64,000 nt of DNA from Cryphonectria parasitica EP155 (GCF_011745365.1 NW_024468912.1:806001-870000), one strand, 5' to 3'. Positions 46,792-58,263 are shown, counted from the stretch's first letter. The notes: generated by a model from the letters alone, not told the origin. A program made the numbers and translations.

Positions 46792-47549
46792 TCGTGTATG
46801 TATGCATTGCGTGCAGAAAAAGATATCTACAGTATGTTGAGGTTCATTTTGAGGGGGGAGGGGGCTTCGGGGGCGATCAGGGCAGTGAACAGTGAGCATG
46901 TGTGCGCTAGAGGATCGTTATAACTCATCATCAAACTCGGGGTTAATAAGTACATAGGCGGGAAGACGACGAATCGTTATCATACATCTCTCTGATCGCT
47001 GCCGTTCCTGTTTTGTTCATTAATCCATACCTCACTGGACATAGGACAGAGGCGCACTGTCACACTGATCATCATCTTTTCTGTTTTTTGTTCAGGGTAG
47101 CACTGTACTGAAATGAGTGTATATATCTGCAAAGAGAGATGATGAAGGGGAAGGCGGAAGAATCATTGCATCATCTGTCCCGTGTTTGGTGACGGCCTTC
47201 TATCAGAGCCGCCGCCGCCGCCACCACCACTATGATGCTCAGCCTCAAATAGTATCACCACATAAATCAAGCCCGTCGTTCCAAGATTCTTCGGAAAACA
47301 ACTGGAAAGAGAGAAAGAAGAACCAAGTGAACAGTCCCGGGGTTCAGGACCAAGATCCAAGGGGGCACACATTCGCCTGCGCCCCCGCCAGGTTCATTCA
47401 TTAGATGTACATACGTGCATGATATTCTCCTATTCATGAATCGAGGTTTCGAGGGAGAAGAAAGGAATAGAAAAAGGAAAAATACCAACAACACCGTGAG
47501 TAATGCTTACGTCGCGGCTGGCTTGCCAAAGGGCCCAGCCGTGTTTCTG

Positions 47550-47578
47550 CTTCTTCTTCTTCTTCTTCTTCTTCTTCT
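47550..47578. repeat. (CTT)9 microsatellite
   Basis: Nine perfect CTT units in intergenic DNA, about 215 bases downstream of the NUC-2-type stop codon (that gene reads on the minus strand). Confidence 0.9.
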
Positions 47579-47792
47579 ACCCCCCGCTTCTTGCACTCCA
47601 GTTGCGCATATCTTTTCCGTCTCGATCTGTACGGGTTTCTTGGGTTCCGTTGCGTCCCCAGTGCTCAACTTCCGCGAGCATGTCCCTATCCTGTATCTGT
47701 CTTTAAACCCTCCTCGAATTGCCAAAGCACCCTCTATGCCTTTAAAGAATATTGCAAACAACTCCTTCCCTTTCTAGAGAGTGGGCGGGTGT

Positions 47793-50700
47793 CTAATTCG
47801 CAACTTTCACGCCCCCCTTAACAAAATCCACATTATTCGCCACCGTCTCACTGCCACTGCCGCCATCCTCCGAGGATCCACGGAGTGGTGAAGGAGGCAG
47901 CGCCGCGGCTGCCTTGCTCTCGTGCTCAGTGAGACCCTTGCGGATGGCGAGGACGCTATCTACGATGACGGCGTCGATGCCCTCTTTGACTTGGCGCTGT
48001 TTTTGGGGGGAAGAGGTTAGCCATCGGTTCATTGGGCAGTACAAACGAACGACATGGAGGGAAAGCAAAATAAATCAAGAAGAAAGAAGGGCTTATTTCT
48101 TACCTGCACCATAAGTGGATCGTTGTTCTCCGAACCATAGCTGACACAGACAAGACCATGCTGCTTCACAACCCTCACCAGGCGCGGCGAGTTGGTAAAG
48201 GGCTCCGTATTGCTCACGATGCCCAGCAGATTCCAGCGACTGGCGAAGCGAATAGCCTCCTGCAGAGAGCTTGCGCGGACATCACCGACAGGGCTGGTCC
48301 CAGAGTCGGAGAGGAACATGATGGGGAAGTTGGGCTGCTTGAAGCTGAGACAAAGGCAGATGTCCGGGTTGAAGCTGCTGAAGATGATGTGGCGGTCCTC
48401 GGCGAGGTCATAGACCTTTGTGAGGACGGTGTCGCAGAATGAATTGAGCTCGACGGCGTAGGCGTCCATTTCGTGCTCCTCACTCTCGTGCAGCATCGGA
48501 TACTTCATCTCGATGTTGAAGCCCACGCCCTGAGGGAGGTCGCGGAACAGGTCCTCGAGAGTCGCGAAGGGGGCCTGGATGAAGTTACCGCGCGAGTTGC
48601 CCTTGTAGCCCTTCTCCTTGAAGTCGCGTGTATGCTTCATCCGCTCGTCTGCTGCTACTGCTGCCCGTCCGTCACTCAGTGGCTTGCTGCCGTATCCGAC
48701 TGACATGGACCGCTGTCGTGGGCCGGAAGAGCCAACGCCGTGGTGATGGTGGTGGTGGTGGTGATGTTGGACAATGCCGTTGTTGTGGGCGGCGGTGGTG
48801 GTAGTAGTAGTGGTAGTAGTAGTGACGCCATCTTCGCCATTGATGGAGGCATTGTTGTGCCTCTGCTGCTGTTGCTGCTTCTGCTGCAGTGTCTGACTGA
48901 GCATCTCTTTCCCGTTAAGCCGCCTTGCGTCTGGGTTAATGTGCAGGAACTGCTCGAGGGTCAAGGTGTGCACAGGGGCGTCGATGCCCGTCTCGCTGAC
49001 GAGGAAGTCGTGATAGATGACGGGCACATGATCCTTTGTCAGCTGGACGTCAAACTCGACATACTGGGCGCCCAGGTTAGCAGCGGCGATGAAGGACTCG
49101 ACCGTGTTCTCGCCCAGCTGGAGCGACCTGTTGCTGGTGACATTCTTGCCAAGCCCTCGGTGGCCAATGACCATGGTGGACGCCAGCTTCTTCCAGTACG
49201 TCTGGCGCGACGTGACCTCCATGTTGGCGTGAGCAAAGGGCGTGACGACGAGGAAGTTGAAGTTGACGGTACCGATGACCTCGAGCGTGGCGGACGACAT
49301 GACGGGCACGCACACGTCGCCCTGGAGGTTCATGCGCTTGGACCCGACCGAGGGCCGCACGCTGGACAGGAGGGCGACTCCTCTGCCGATCTTGTTCTTC
49401 TCGTTGCCTGAGTAGGTCGGCACGATATCGAAGAGCAGCTTCACCTTGGCGGCATCGCGCGTCATGAACACGATGGGCTCTGTGGCGATGTTCTCGTGCA
49501 CGGGGAGGTCGATGATGGTTGGCTCGCCCTGGGCTCCGTTGGCCGAGACCACCACCGATAGCGCCGTGTCCAGCTGCGTCGTGTGTGCCTCGGTTAGAGG
49601 AACACGGTCCAGCTTAACAGCGTCGACGTCCTTGCGCATGTCCATGGAGCCAAGGCTGACCAGGACCAAGCTCTCGTCCTTGAGGTATCGGTGACCAAAT
49701 GTCTTGACGGGCTCAGCGGCGCGTAATGAGGAGGCGACCGCATTAGATCGCCTGTCGCCCAGCGAGGAGACCTCTGGAGGCGAGGTTCCTGCGTTGGTGG
49801 CAGGTTGTCCATCTTCCCCCTCGGTCGTTGACAAGACCTCATCCACACGCGTATTCTCCCTCAGGAGGCGGGCGATGGACAGGTGGCCTCGCAGGGCGGC
49901 GTGCTCCTTGGCCGTCCAGCCGGACGAGTCGAGCCTGTCCACATCGGCACCAGCCTCGACTAGCAGCCTCGCGACCTGTGGGTGCCCGTCAACGGCAGCG
50001 ATGTGCAGTGGCGTCCAGTTGAAGTTCTTCTCTGCAAGCTGCAGGTCAGCCTTTTGCTGATCCGTGCCCTCGATCAGGATGCGCGCGCACTCGTCGTGGC
50101 CGAACCTAGCAGCAATGTGCAGTGCCGTCTCCCCTGAGCTGTCCTGCCAATTGATGTCCACGCCCGCGTCCACTAGTAGCTTGACGATGCGCGTGAAGTT
50201 GGCCTTGGTCGCAATGGCCAGGACCGCACTCGACTTGGAGATGCCTCGTCGCATGGCCGTCTTGTCCTCGCTAGGCCCTCGCCAGTTCTCGCCCTGGAGG
50301 AGCGCTTGGGTCGTCAGGGCATGCCCGCCAATAACGCTGAGGTGTAGGGGGGCGTTGCCCTCCTTATCCTGCCAGTCAGGCGCGTCAATGCCCTCTTCCA
50401 CGTCGAACTGGCCCCACTGCTGCATCTTGTCCATAATCACCTGGCATACCACCACGAATCCGAACTGGGCGGCGTAGTGTAGGGGAAGGCGGCCAAACGA
50501 ATCCCTCAGGCTCAGGGCGGGCCGCTGGTGCTCGGGCAGCTTGTCCAGGAGGTAAATCAGGACGTCGACAGCCTCGTCGTTCTTGTCCAAGAGGTTCTCC
50601 CTGGTCTCTGTCTGGGGAGAGTCTGCAGGTGTTACCGCAGGAGTGATGTACTGTGATGCGTAATGGTTTCCTGACGGGAAAGGATACGTAGGCGCATCGT

Positions 50701-51657
50701 TGTCCCCAGTCTTGGCAGACTTGGTGCGGCCGATGTGGATGACCAGACGGTGGATGCAGTTCCGCTCGTTGATGTCATCTGGTTCGTCCAACGTTTTTAT
50801 GTGCGACAGGAGATACTCGATGGACCTCTTGGACCGCATGGAGATGGATCTCTGGAGGAGGTTGAGCAGCAGACTCTGCGCTGCGGGCTCGGGCAGGGCC
50901 AAGTTCGTGTCGGCCAGGCGTGCCCTGAGGGTCTCGACGTCGTCATCGCGGATTGCCTGGTCCAGCTGGTCGAGCAGGGCCGAGGGGACGGTCAGCATGG
51001 CCTTTGCCGAGGCGCGCCCCAGTGAGCGGATGGACCTCTCGGACCTGTTGTCGTCGACGTTCTGGGCGTCGCCGAGGGCCGACAGCCACTTGTTGATATC
51101 ACTCAGCAATCGCGCGATGGTGTTGTCCTTGGCAAACGGTTTGGGGTCCACCTTGGTGGCGATGTACCGGTGCTGCGTGGCCGAATTGGGCACCTTCTTG
51201 TCAAGCTTCTTGGTGATCTTGACGAAGCCCCGCCGGTTAATCTCGCCGAACCACTGTAGGTTCCTGAACTGCGACCGCAGCTCCAGCAGCGCCCCCATGA
51301 GCTCCTCAGTCTCATCCACGTCCAGGTCGCCCACGTCGGGCATCTTGCCGTAGCGGTCCTGAAGGAGCTTGAGGCGGCGGCACCCATCAGAGAACTTCTT
51401 GTTGTAAAAGGAGTCGACATCCTCAAGATTTCGGTCCAGCGCGAAGAAAAACTCGGCCAAGTCAGCCTTTTCACCATTCTGTGAGGCCAGGGCAGCAGCT
51501 TTGATGAGTTTCTTGAGGCCCTTGTAGTTGACATAGGCAGATGCCCACTCGGGCACCTGGTTTCGAGGAAGACTAGTGGAAGGGAGACGAGTCTTGGTCA
51601 GCTGTTTTGATCTTTGGATTGACGTGACATGATGACATACTTCCTCCCAAACTTCAT
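47793..51657 (-). CDS. nuc-2: NUC-2/Pho81-type phosphate-signalling regulator (SPX-ankyrin-GDPD)
   Basis: Three exons on the minus strand: 51657-51641, 51572-48104 and 47996-47793, giving 1229 residues. Exon 1 has 17 nt; the join restores the SPX start MKFGRNLPRNQVPEWASAY. The SPX domain (about 1-160, with YVNYKGLKKLIK and INRRGFVKITKKLDKK) binds inositol pyrophosphates. Ankyrin repeats follow (about 360-590, such as GRLPLHYAAQFG, GETALHIAARFGHDE, NWTPLHIAAVDGHPQ). The glycerophosphodiester phosphodiesterase-like domain starts at GHRGLGKN (about 808) and keeps ENTVESF, VEFDVQLTKD, YHDF and GFNIEMKYP. Known homologues inhibit the PHO85/PREG cyclin-dependent kinase when phosphate is low, freeing the bHLH factor NUC-1/Pho4. 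A low-complexity insert (Gln, Thr10, His10) splits the GDPD domain near residues 895-1010. A GCACGTGGG site lies 704 bases upstream. Confidence 0.93.
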
Positions 51658-52360
51658 CTTTGCAGGCTTGAGATGATACTCTTTTATGGTGTTGGTTGAT
51701 TGGCGGTGTCGTCGATGAGCGTTTGTATGTGTCGTCTAGGTTGTATCGACTTGTTGTTGGGGTACTGTGTGTATTCTGTCGTTGTACAATGCTGTTTTGA
51801 ACAAGGCCCTAGTCCACGTTTCCCAGCCAATCCAACACGCGTCACAAAATGAATGAGTGAACGAGAGATGATCAGATTGTGAGTTGAGTGTGACTCCTGA
51901 TAAGTCGTCGCTCTGAGAGAGGAGAAAGTCCCAAGGAAGTTGTGTGGGGTGTGTATCAAATGGGACCTGTTTGGCTGCCAGGGCCAAAATGAGGCCTGTT
52001 AAAGGGAATCGAGAGCCTGCATCTTGATTTTTGTGAGAAGAAGCCTCGGAGGATCAAAGGGTTACTCAGGCAAACAGGTATGACCCTCAGAAAATAATAT
52101 GTAGGTGGAAAGCTGAATAAATGTCGGTTGCGCGAAGGGCCTGGCAGGTTGAGGTAAAACTTGAGATTGGAGAAAAAAGAATGAAAAAAGAAGTCTCTGA
52201 CGGCCAGATACTGAAGTGAGCTTGCTCGTTTCCAAAAGAGAGTAGAGATAAGAGGCGAATGGCGGGAGGGCTAAGATTTGTCCGTCGTTCTTTCTTGACT
52301 TGTCTTTTTTTTTTTTTCTGGGTCGAGGAGGCGGTTTCCCCAGTGTCAGAAACTACTTAG

Positions 52361-52369
52361 GCACGTGGG
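52361..52369. promoter_or_regulatory. candidate Pho4/NUC-1 site GCACGTGGG
   Basis: The nine bases match the high-affinity class of the Pho4 site (CACGTG followed by GG) and lie 704 bases upstream of the NUC-2/Pho81-type start codon. In yeast PHO81 is itself under Pho4 control, so feedback is plausible here. It is a motif match only. Confidence 0.45.
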
Positions 52370-53541
52370 TTTGACTCGTTCAATCTCTGCTCGGCTGTTG
52401 AAGTCCAAAAAAGATGACGTCGGACGCTCTTGAGAGACAGGCCATTGAAATGCAAGTATGAAGACACGTTCCTGGTTTCATGCAACGATCCGGGGAGAAG
52501 AAAGGTGTCACCGATCTTGGTGTCTCCGGTTTTCAAGATCCTTCTTTATTCTCCCTTCATCAAGATCCCGGGGATAGCCGTTTGCTGAGACCCTTCTTTG
52601 CTCGTTTTCTCTCTTTCCCCCTTTCTCTCTTGAAGAAAAGAACGAGAAGAGTAAACCAAGTAAGTGATGAGGAGGCAAAGAGTCGAGCCAAGAAAATAAT
52701 ACCTTCCCAACCACAAGTTATATATTTACATTTCTTCTCCTCCCCCTTCCCCCTTTTATGCACGGTACGAGTTGACAACGGGCCCCAAGAAAAAAAGAAA
52801 TGGGGACTCCAGGTCTAGGTTCACCCCACCGTCCCCTGTTCTCGCTAAACTATACTGTACTGTACTTTGTCTTTGCCCTGCGACATGATCAACCCCAGGG
52901 AAGAGAGGAGGGGGGGTCCAGTCAGGTGCAAGTGCGATCATCCGTGGTTCTGCAAACGCTCCCTACTGGTCCGGCCTCGGTCCCTTTTTCCCTTTGGTTG
53001 CATTGAATTGCGAGATCAAAGATCGATTCTCGATCTGGATCTGGATCTAGAGACTTGCCGCCTTGTTCTCCTTTGTTTCTTGGAAAAGATTAGAGGAAGA
53101 GCGTCTTTTCTTTTAGTAGTTCTTGTCTCGCATTCCAAGAAAACACCCTCGGCCGACGCCTTGTTGTTTGTGCAATGAAACTTTGCAAACCCCTCCCCCA
53201 CACCAGACACATGCAAACAGAACAAATCGCCCGACGTCTCACTTGCATGCACGTACAGTAATACTTAACCGGCGCATGTAATACTATAGTACAGTAATAT
53301 CCAACCAATGTCTACCGTTTGAACGCATACAGCGCTGCAGCTCTACCCGAGAGATCACCCCGATTCCTTCTCTTCGACATCTCTCGTATACAAAACAGGG
53401 TTGCACACCGCTCGCGTACTGCTACAGTGTGGCACACCATCAAAGCAACCGTGTCTGTACAGAGTTGACATCTTTTGTCAAAGAAAAACGAAGAAAAAAA
53501 AAAGAAAGAAAAAAAGAAGAAAAAAATAGGTGGTCCTTTTT

Positions 53542-53554
53542 GGGGGGGGGGGGG
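53542..53554. repeat. G13 mononucleotide run
   Basis: Thirteen consecutive G in intergenic DNA. Confidence 0.9.
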
Positions 53555-53725
53555 AATAATCGGCGAGTCGACGACGCCGATGGGTCCGAGAGGTTTGTGG
53601 GGAAGAGACTGCAACAGCAGGGCTGGCCGAGGCCGATCAGGAAGGGGGAGGACCCTGAAAATTATCACGCTCCCAAGCCCTTAGGAGACTCGCCCCGTTC
53701 GTTAGTCAGGTACTTGCGAAGTCGA

Positions 53726-53736
53726 CCCCCCCCCCC
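53726..53736. repeat. C11 mononucleotide run
   Basis: Eleven consecutive C in intergenic DNA. Confidence 0.9.
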
Positions 53737-54207
53737 TTCTCCTCTCCTCTCTCGGGCAAACGTCTTCGTGATGGTTTCTCGTGTCTCATAACAGAACTTA
53801 ACAGAAACCGATCACATGATGTGCAAGGCTTCCAGGATTGAGCCACAATTCATTTCATCTTCTCGTTTTGTTAGAGTTAGGTGCTTCGAGGGCTGGGCTT
53901 GTCCTGTCGGTGTGTCACCCGCCATGTCATCCACTTCGCCGGGATGGAACCGGCTGAATGTCGTCCGCAAGATGCAGGGTCCTCACTACTCCGTGGGCCG
54001 CGGTATGTGTGTACCTCTGGGGCAGGGCTGACTTGACAGAGAGTGTGTGCTTGATGCGCTGTTCATCCCTTGAAGCAGCAGAAAACAGGAGGTACCAGTT
54101 CAGCAGATACACGACGATGGCTCGTCTTTTCTAGATTGTATACATGTCTATGTGTGGTGTGTGTGTATACATGTACAGATTACTGTCGGATATATACAGA
54201 GTGCTGC

Positions 54208-54234
54208 CTGCTGCTGCTGCTGCTGCTGCTGCTG
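54208..54234. repeat. (CTG)9 trinucleotide repeat
   Basis: Nine perfect CTG units ending 10 bases from the stop codon of the PPR-like gene. In that gene's transcript this is a (CAG)9 tract at the very start of the 3'UTR. Confidence 0.9.
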
Positions 54235-54244
54235 CTTCGGTCAT

Positions 54245-56665
54245 TTACTTCTTGTTGGAAGATGTCGCCCACGGATACCGGGCGGGTATGGCCCTTTCAC
54301 GGACCGTCCGATCTGCATAACCCGCCCAGGAGAGGCCGCTGCGCAAAGTGGCCCCCGCCTCCGCTGTGGGCCATAGGCTGCGCTCGCCCGACGCATCCTC
54401 GTCTTCTTCAGGGACGCCCTCCTTGTCTTGGACATCGTTCTCAATGTCACGAGCAGCTAACGCCTCCTCACTGCCACCTGGCGACACCCATGCCACCCTA
54501 GACGGCAGCAGCCGTAGCAAGTCACCCACGAGCCTCTGCCCGATGACAAAGGCCAGCTCGGCTTCGAGCGTCAGGCGGCGCACGTTGCTCTTGTCCCCTT
54601 GGATCTTGCTGATCCTGTACCGGAGCCAGTGATCAGCTACTTGGCTGATCTCTGCATTGTGCTCCCAGTCCTCGTAGCCGCCTGCCTTGGCTGCATGTGG
54701 CATCTCATTCTCTAGCATGCGCACCACGCTGTGGTGCATGGCCCCGATTTTGCCGGGCGACACGTCCCAGGTCATGGCCTCGAGGAGTCTAGTCATCTTA
54801 AGCAGCGACTGGTGTTTTAATAGACGCGCCGCCACTCTCTGGTGGTGTCGCTGAAGCTCGTTGAGTTCGGTGATCCCGCAGAGAGCAATCGTCGTCCTCT
54901 GTACGGCATGTTCAACGCCCAACATGTAACTGGCGCGATAGATAGCCTTGTGCAGCCGACTCAGCTGGGTTTCGGCCTGCCGTATAAAGAGGGCGGTGGT
55001 GAGGAGCCGGATTCTGCCCTTGTCCTGGGGAGATACCGCCGTCACCGCCGAGGACCAAGCCATCTGTGCCCGTTCTTTGGAAAAGGGCCAGCTAGGTGGC
55101 TTGCCCATGTTGAGGATTGGGTAGAGCTGCTCAGCCAGCCTCCTTGGACAGTTGCTCCTGAGAATCAACGACACCACGAGCGAAGTATTATCAATGAGCC
55201 CTCGGACTAATATGTCCGCTGCAGAGACATCAATCGTGTACAGACATTGCTTCAGCAGGTACGTAAACAACTCCACGCTCGTCCCTACACCCTCCTGAAG
55301 GGAGCCGATAAAGACCTTGACGGCGTCCTTGACGCGACCAAAACTCAGCAGCCCCGAGACCAGTGCCTCGTATATGTCCTGACTCCGACCCGGCCGTTCA
55401 ATAACCCAGTTCGCCTTCAGAGACGTGGTCACTTCAGGTTTGTTTGCCCACTGATGCAAGGCTGGTATCTTGACCACATCCGCATACCACCTGCGCCTTA
55501 TAAGCAAGCCTCGATTGTCGATGGCCGTCATGCGGCGGATGATGTTGTAGAACCCATGTATATCTTTTTTTTGCCGGTAATGGATCAGGAGGCAGACAAT
55601 CGTCTGTGTCGTGGGCCGAAGACGGCTGTGTTCCAGAAGCGACTCAGTCACAATGTCCGCGAGGTTGTGCATCTTCTTTCTCATGAAGCCCGCCAGCAAG
55701 AGATTATAATGGTGGATGCTCGGCGGGTGGGGGCAGACAAGCAGGTTGTAGCAGATCTTAGCGACCTGGAACTTGGGTTTTGCCGCCTTCCCTTCGTCCC
55801 ACGTGGCGAAGAGGTTCCGGATCATATCGCCCAGCTGGTCTCGCGATTGCTTACTTCCAGCCGGGTCGACACTCGGATGATTGTATCTTGGGTAGCCTTC
55901 TGAGCGGAGCATGCGGATCGCAGTCCAAGCAGAGTCTAAGCTGTTGAGGTTCCGCCGTGCCTTGTCGGGGTCGCCTGGGAGCTCGTCGTAGTAGGACTGC
56001 GCGATCAGTCTGTCGACCATGCTGTTGACCATGTCATGGAACTTCTCGAATTGAATGCTCGTCATGGGCTCTCGCTTCTCGAGACTGTCCTCATCTCTTG
56101 CTTCCTCCGCCACGGCTGCGTCGACGGCGTCGAGATTTGCACCCAGATAGTCAATATAGCGGTTGCCCAGCTTCTCTTCAGGATCGTAGGTGGAATGTAT
56201 GTGGCGGAGGAAGATGTAAAGCTGTCGCTTGTGCTGCTGGTGCCGCGCAAGCGAGTCATCCATCTTGCAGATCGAGTTCAACGCCTCGATGGCGCTCATA
56301 GGTGCTCGGACGCGCATCACGGGGGACCGCGAGGAAGAGGGCGAGGGCGAGGGACGACGATGGACATAGAGCCGGACCATCGAGGGGGATGTCTCTCGCA
56401 GCCGGTCAGAGCCCTGTCGCCCGTGCACGAGCCTCGTTCCCTGCCTCTTTTTATGTTGTTCATCTTTGAAAAGTGTTTCGACTCCGGCGGCGGCGGGGTT
56501 GGTAGTGTACGAAGCCGTAAAGACCTGGGTGTGGTGGGGATTGCGCCGGCGGTTGACGGCAGTGGCAGTCCGTCTTATTGCGGTCGTGGTGTCCGAGAAG
56601 ACGTGTGCGCAGGACCTGCAGGTGCAGATATGAGCATGAGAAGCTCGGGACCAGAGCAGTGGCAT
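54245..56665 (-). CDS. mitochondrial PPR-like organelle RNA protein
   Basis: Single exon, 806 residues. The N-terminus (MPLLWSRASHAHICTCRSCAHVF) is basic with a CxCxxC group and is followed by RRTATAVNRRR, a plausible mitochondrial targeting region seen in a family of ascomycete mitochondrial PPR proteins. The middle holds helical-pair repeats in loose PPR style: HHYNLLLAGFMRKKMHNLADIV, QTIVCLLIHYRQKKDIHGFYNIIRRM, IYEALVSGLLSFGRVKDAVKVF and LFTYLLKQCLYTIDVSAADILV. PPR proteins bind organelle RNA and act in translation, processing or stability; the target cannot be told. The C-terminal 70 residues are acidic and probably disordered. An alternative start exists at an internal Met (MVRLYVHRR), but the upstream start keeps the targeting region. 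Confidence 0.72.
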   Translation of the reverse strand: MPLLWSRASHAHICTCRSCAHVFSDTTTAIRRTATAVNRRRNPHHTQVFTASYTTNPAAAGVETLFKDEQHKKRQGTRLVHGRQGSDRLRETSPSMVRLYVHRRPSPSPSSSRSPVMRVRAPMSAIEALNSICKMDDSLARHQQHKRQLYIFLRHIHSTYDPEEKLGNRYIDYLGANLDAVDAAVAEEARDEDSLEKREPMTSIQFEKFHDMVNSMVDRLIAQSYYDELPGDPDKARRNLNSLDSAWTAIRMLRSEGYPRYNHPSVDPAGSKQSRDQLGDMIRNLFATWDEGKAAKPKFQVAKICYNLLVCPHPPSIHHYNLLLAGFMRKKMHNLADIVTESLLEHSRLRPTTQTIVCLLIHYRQKKDIHGFYNIIRRMTAIDNRGLLIRRRWYADVVKIPALHQWANKPEVTTSLKANWVIERPGRSQDIYEALVSGLLSFGRVKDAVKVFIGSLQEGVGTSVELFTYLLKQCLYTIDVSAADILVRGLIDNTSLVVSLILRSNCPRRLAEQLYPILNMGKPPSWPFSKERAQMAWSSAVTAVSPQDKGRIRLLTTALFIRQAETQLSRLHKAIYRASYMLGVEHAVQRTTIALCGITELNELQRHHQRVAARLLKHQSLLKMTRLLEAMTWDVSPGKIGAMHHSVVRMLENEMPHAAKAGGYEDWEHNAEISQVADHWLRYRISKIQGDKSNVRRLTLEAELAFVIGQRLVGDLLRLLPSRVAWVSPGGSEEALAARDIENDVQDKEGVPEEDEDASGERSLWPTAEAGATLRSGLSWAGYADRTVRERAIPARYPWATSSNKK

Positions 56666-57047
56666 GTCGGAGGCATTTCGGAGGGGTGCACCGGCTGCTG
56701 GTGGATTGCAAGTCCGTTGGTGGGGTGAGGTTGTTGTCGATGTAGGGTCTTGCGCGATCTCGGTCGAGGCGCGTGCTTCTCCAAAAATTTGGCGTGGTGT
56801 GGATGGATCGAGTCCAGGTGAGGGGCGGGGGCTGCAGTAGAATAGGCTTGAAGAAGACCCCCTGACCCTGGGAGAAATACCCCGCCAGACAACTTGTAAG
56901 AGCCTTGACTGCTACAGCCATTCTCTTGTGGCCAACCTAAGCAAAGTGCCCGTGCAAGACTTTACTGTCTGCCCCCAAACTTCGAACAAAGTGCAACAAC
57001 TCTACCATTCTCTGAGTTCAATCTACTGGTTTCTCCTTTGAGCTGAT
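56666..57047. promoter_or_regulatory. divergent promoter between the PPR-like and CZIB genes
   Basis: A 382-base interval between opposite start codons. No specific motif named; no additional gene seen. Confidence 0.4.
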
Positions 57048-57787
57048 ATGTATGCTCTTAGTGTCACCGGCGAGCTGGCCGGGTAAGTCGTTGTGCGGAA
57101 GAGCTCATTGCAAAGTACCAAGCTGAAGTTCTTCGCCAGGGTCACCAACCTTCGCCCAGACGACTCTGAGGCGAACCCATTTTGGTACACATTCCAGATC
57201 CAGTGTACATCATGCAGAGAAACTCACGCGAACTGGGTTGGCGTGAACCGCTTCGTACGTTGGCCATACCATCACTCCCTCACTCCCTTCGTCTTCTCAG
57301 CATCAAGTCTGCTAACGTTGGCTACCAGGAGCAAAATGAGATGAGCGGCAGCCGAGGCGAGGCCAATTTTGTCTTCAGGTGCAAGAACTGCAAGGTGCGC
57401 ATCTCACAAGATCATGTAGAAGTAATGCTTTGCTAAGAGATATAATGTTTCCCAGCGCGAATCCTCTGCGACCATCAAGGCTGCTCCAGTCGCATATGAG
57501 CAGTCTGAGCCGGCGAAGCCCAAGAACATTCTCGAGTTCGACTGCCGCGGACTCGAATTCACCGACTTTAAACCAGATGCAGGTTCCCTATCCCCTGCAA
57601 TATCTTATACAGAGGGCATGAACTGATTTAGTTTCTTCTATAGGGAGAGTGGCTGGCTGAGGGATTAGAGTCTGGCACCAAGTTCACGAGTATTGATCTG
57701 ACGGAGGGCGAGTGGTTCGACTATGATGAGAAGGCTGGCGATGAGGTCAGCATCAAGGACCTCAAGTGGGAGATCAAGAGAGCATGA
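57048..57787 (+). CDS. CXXC zinc-binding protein, CZIB/DUF866 (UPF0587) family
   Basis: Five exons: 57048-57082, 57140-57254, 57329-57394, 57456-57578 and 57644-57787, giving 160 residues, the usual length. Two CXXC pairs, CTSC (Cys34, Cys37) and CKNC (Cys68, Cys71), form the zinc site. Family blocks are VTNLRPDD, WVGVNRFE, NILEFDCRGLEFTDFKPD and GEWLAEGLESGTKF, ending in SIKDLKWEIKRA. The family is conserved from yeast (YCR090C) to human (CZIB); its biochemical role is not established. Intron 4 requires a GC donor (GAT|GCAGGT) to restore KPD|GEWLAEG; the neighbouring GT would shift the frame. The gene is unusually rich in introns for its size. Confidence 0.87.
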
Positions 57788-58263
57788 GATATTTATAGGA
57801 ATAGCACACTGCTACTTATGAGGACGTCATAAGAACAGAGCTTGATCGCTTTGCATATTGCTCTCAGGCTAGAAGCTGTACTGTGCATAGTACAATATAT
57901 ATATAAGAAAAAAATCCCTGAGGATGACATACATAAGATATTGCCTTGCCAGAAGAGGTCGTAGGCAAAACCTACTTTGACGCCCTCTAAACTGTGGTAG
58001 AATTGCGCCTGTGATGGTCTACTTTTGAATATTTCGACATATCTGGTAGGGAGGATGAATGACAAAAATTTAGGGGGTCTTACGGCACCACAGCGCTTGT
58101 GCAAATACGTTAGGGGGCTGCTAACCAGGTCCACCGAGGCGCCGACTCGCCGAGCCAACGACGACAACCACTGACGAATTTCCAGTGTGCTTAAACACAA
58201 CATCTTTGGTCTTCTTTTTCTCGTTGGCGACTCGTGTCTACGCCTTCACTACACAGAAACGAG
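57788..58263. other. intergenic, no gene seen
   Basis: About 475 bases holding the CZIB 3'UTR and the promoter and leader of the Rpr2/Snm1-type gene. AT-rich around 57890-57910. Confidence 0.5.

Larger units (their letters stand above)
46717..47792. other. intergenic between convergent genes
   Basis: Contains the 3' ends of the ABCD transporter and NUC-2-type genes, a (GT)12 repeat at 46768-46791 and a (CTT)9 repeat at 47550-47578. No gene seen. Confidence 0.5.
51658..54244. other. 2.6-kb interval: NUC-2 promoter and distal intergenic DNA
   Basis: No gene seen. It contains the upstream region of the NUC-2-type gene (minus) and the 3' end of the PPR-like gene. It also holds G13 at 53542-53554, C11 at 53726-53736, and a (CTG)9 repeat near the right end. 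The reading frames present are short and lack domains. Confidence 0.5.

Noticed and set aside
48740..48850. Short GTG/GTA repeats as a CRISPR-like or regulatory array
   Set aside because: They are codon repeats encoding the poly-His and poly-Thr tracts of the NUC-2-type protein on the minus strand.
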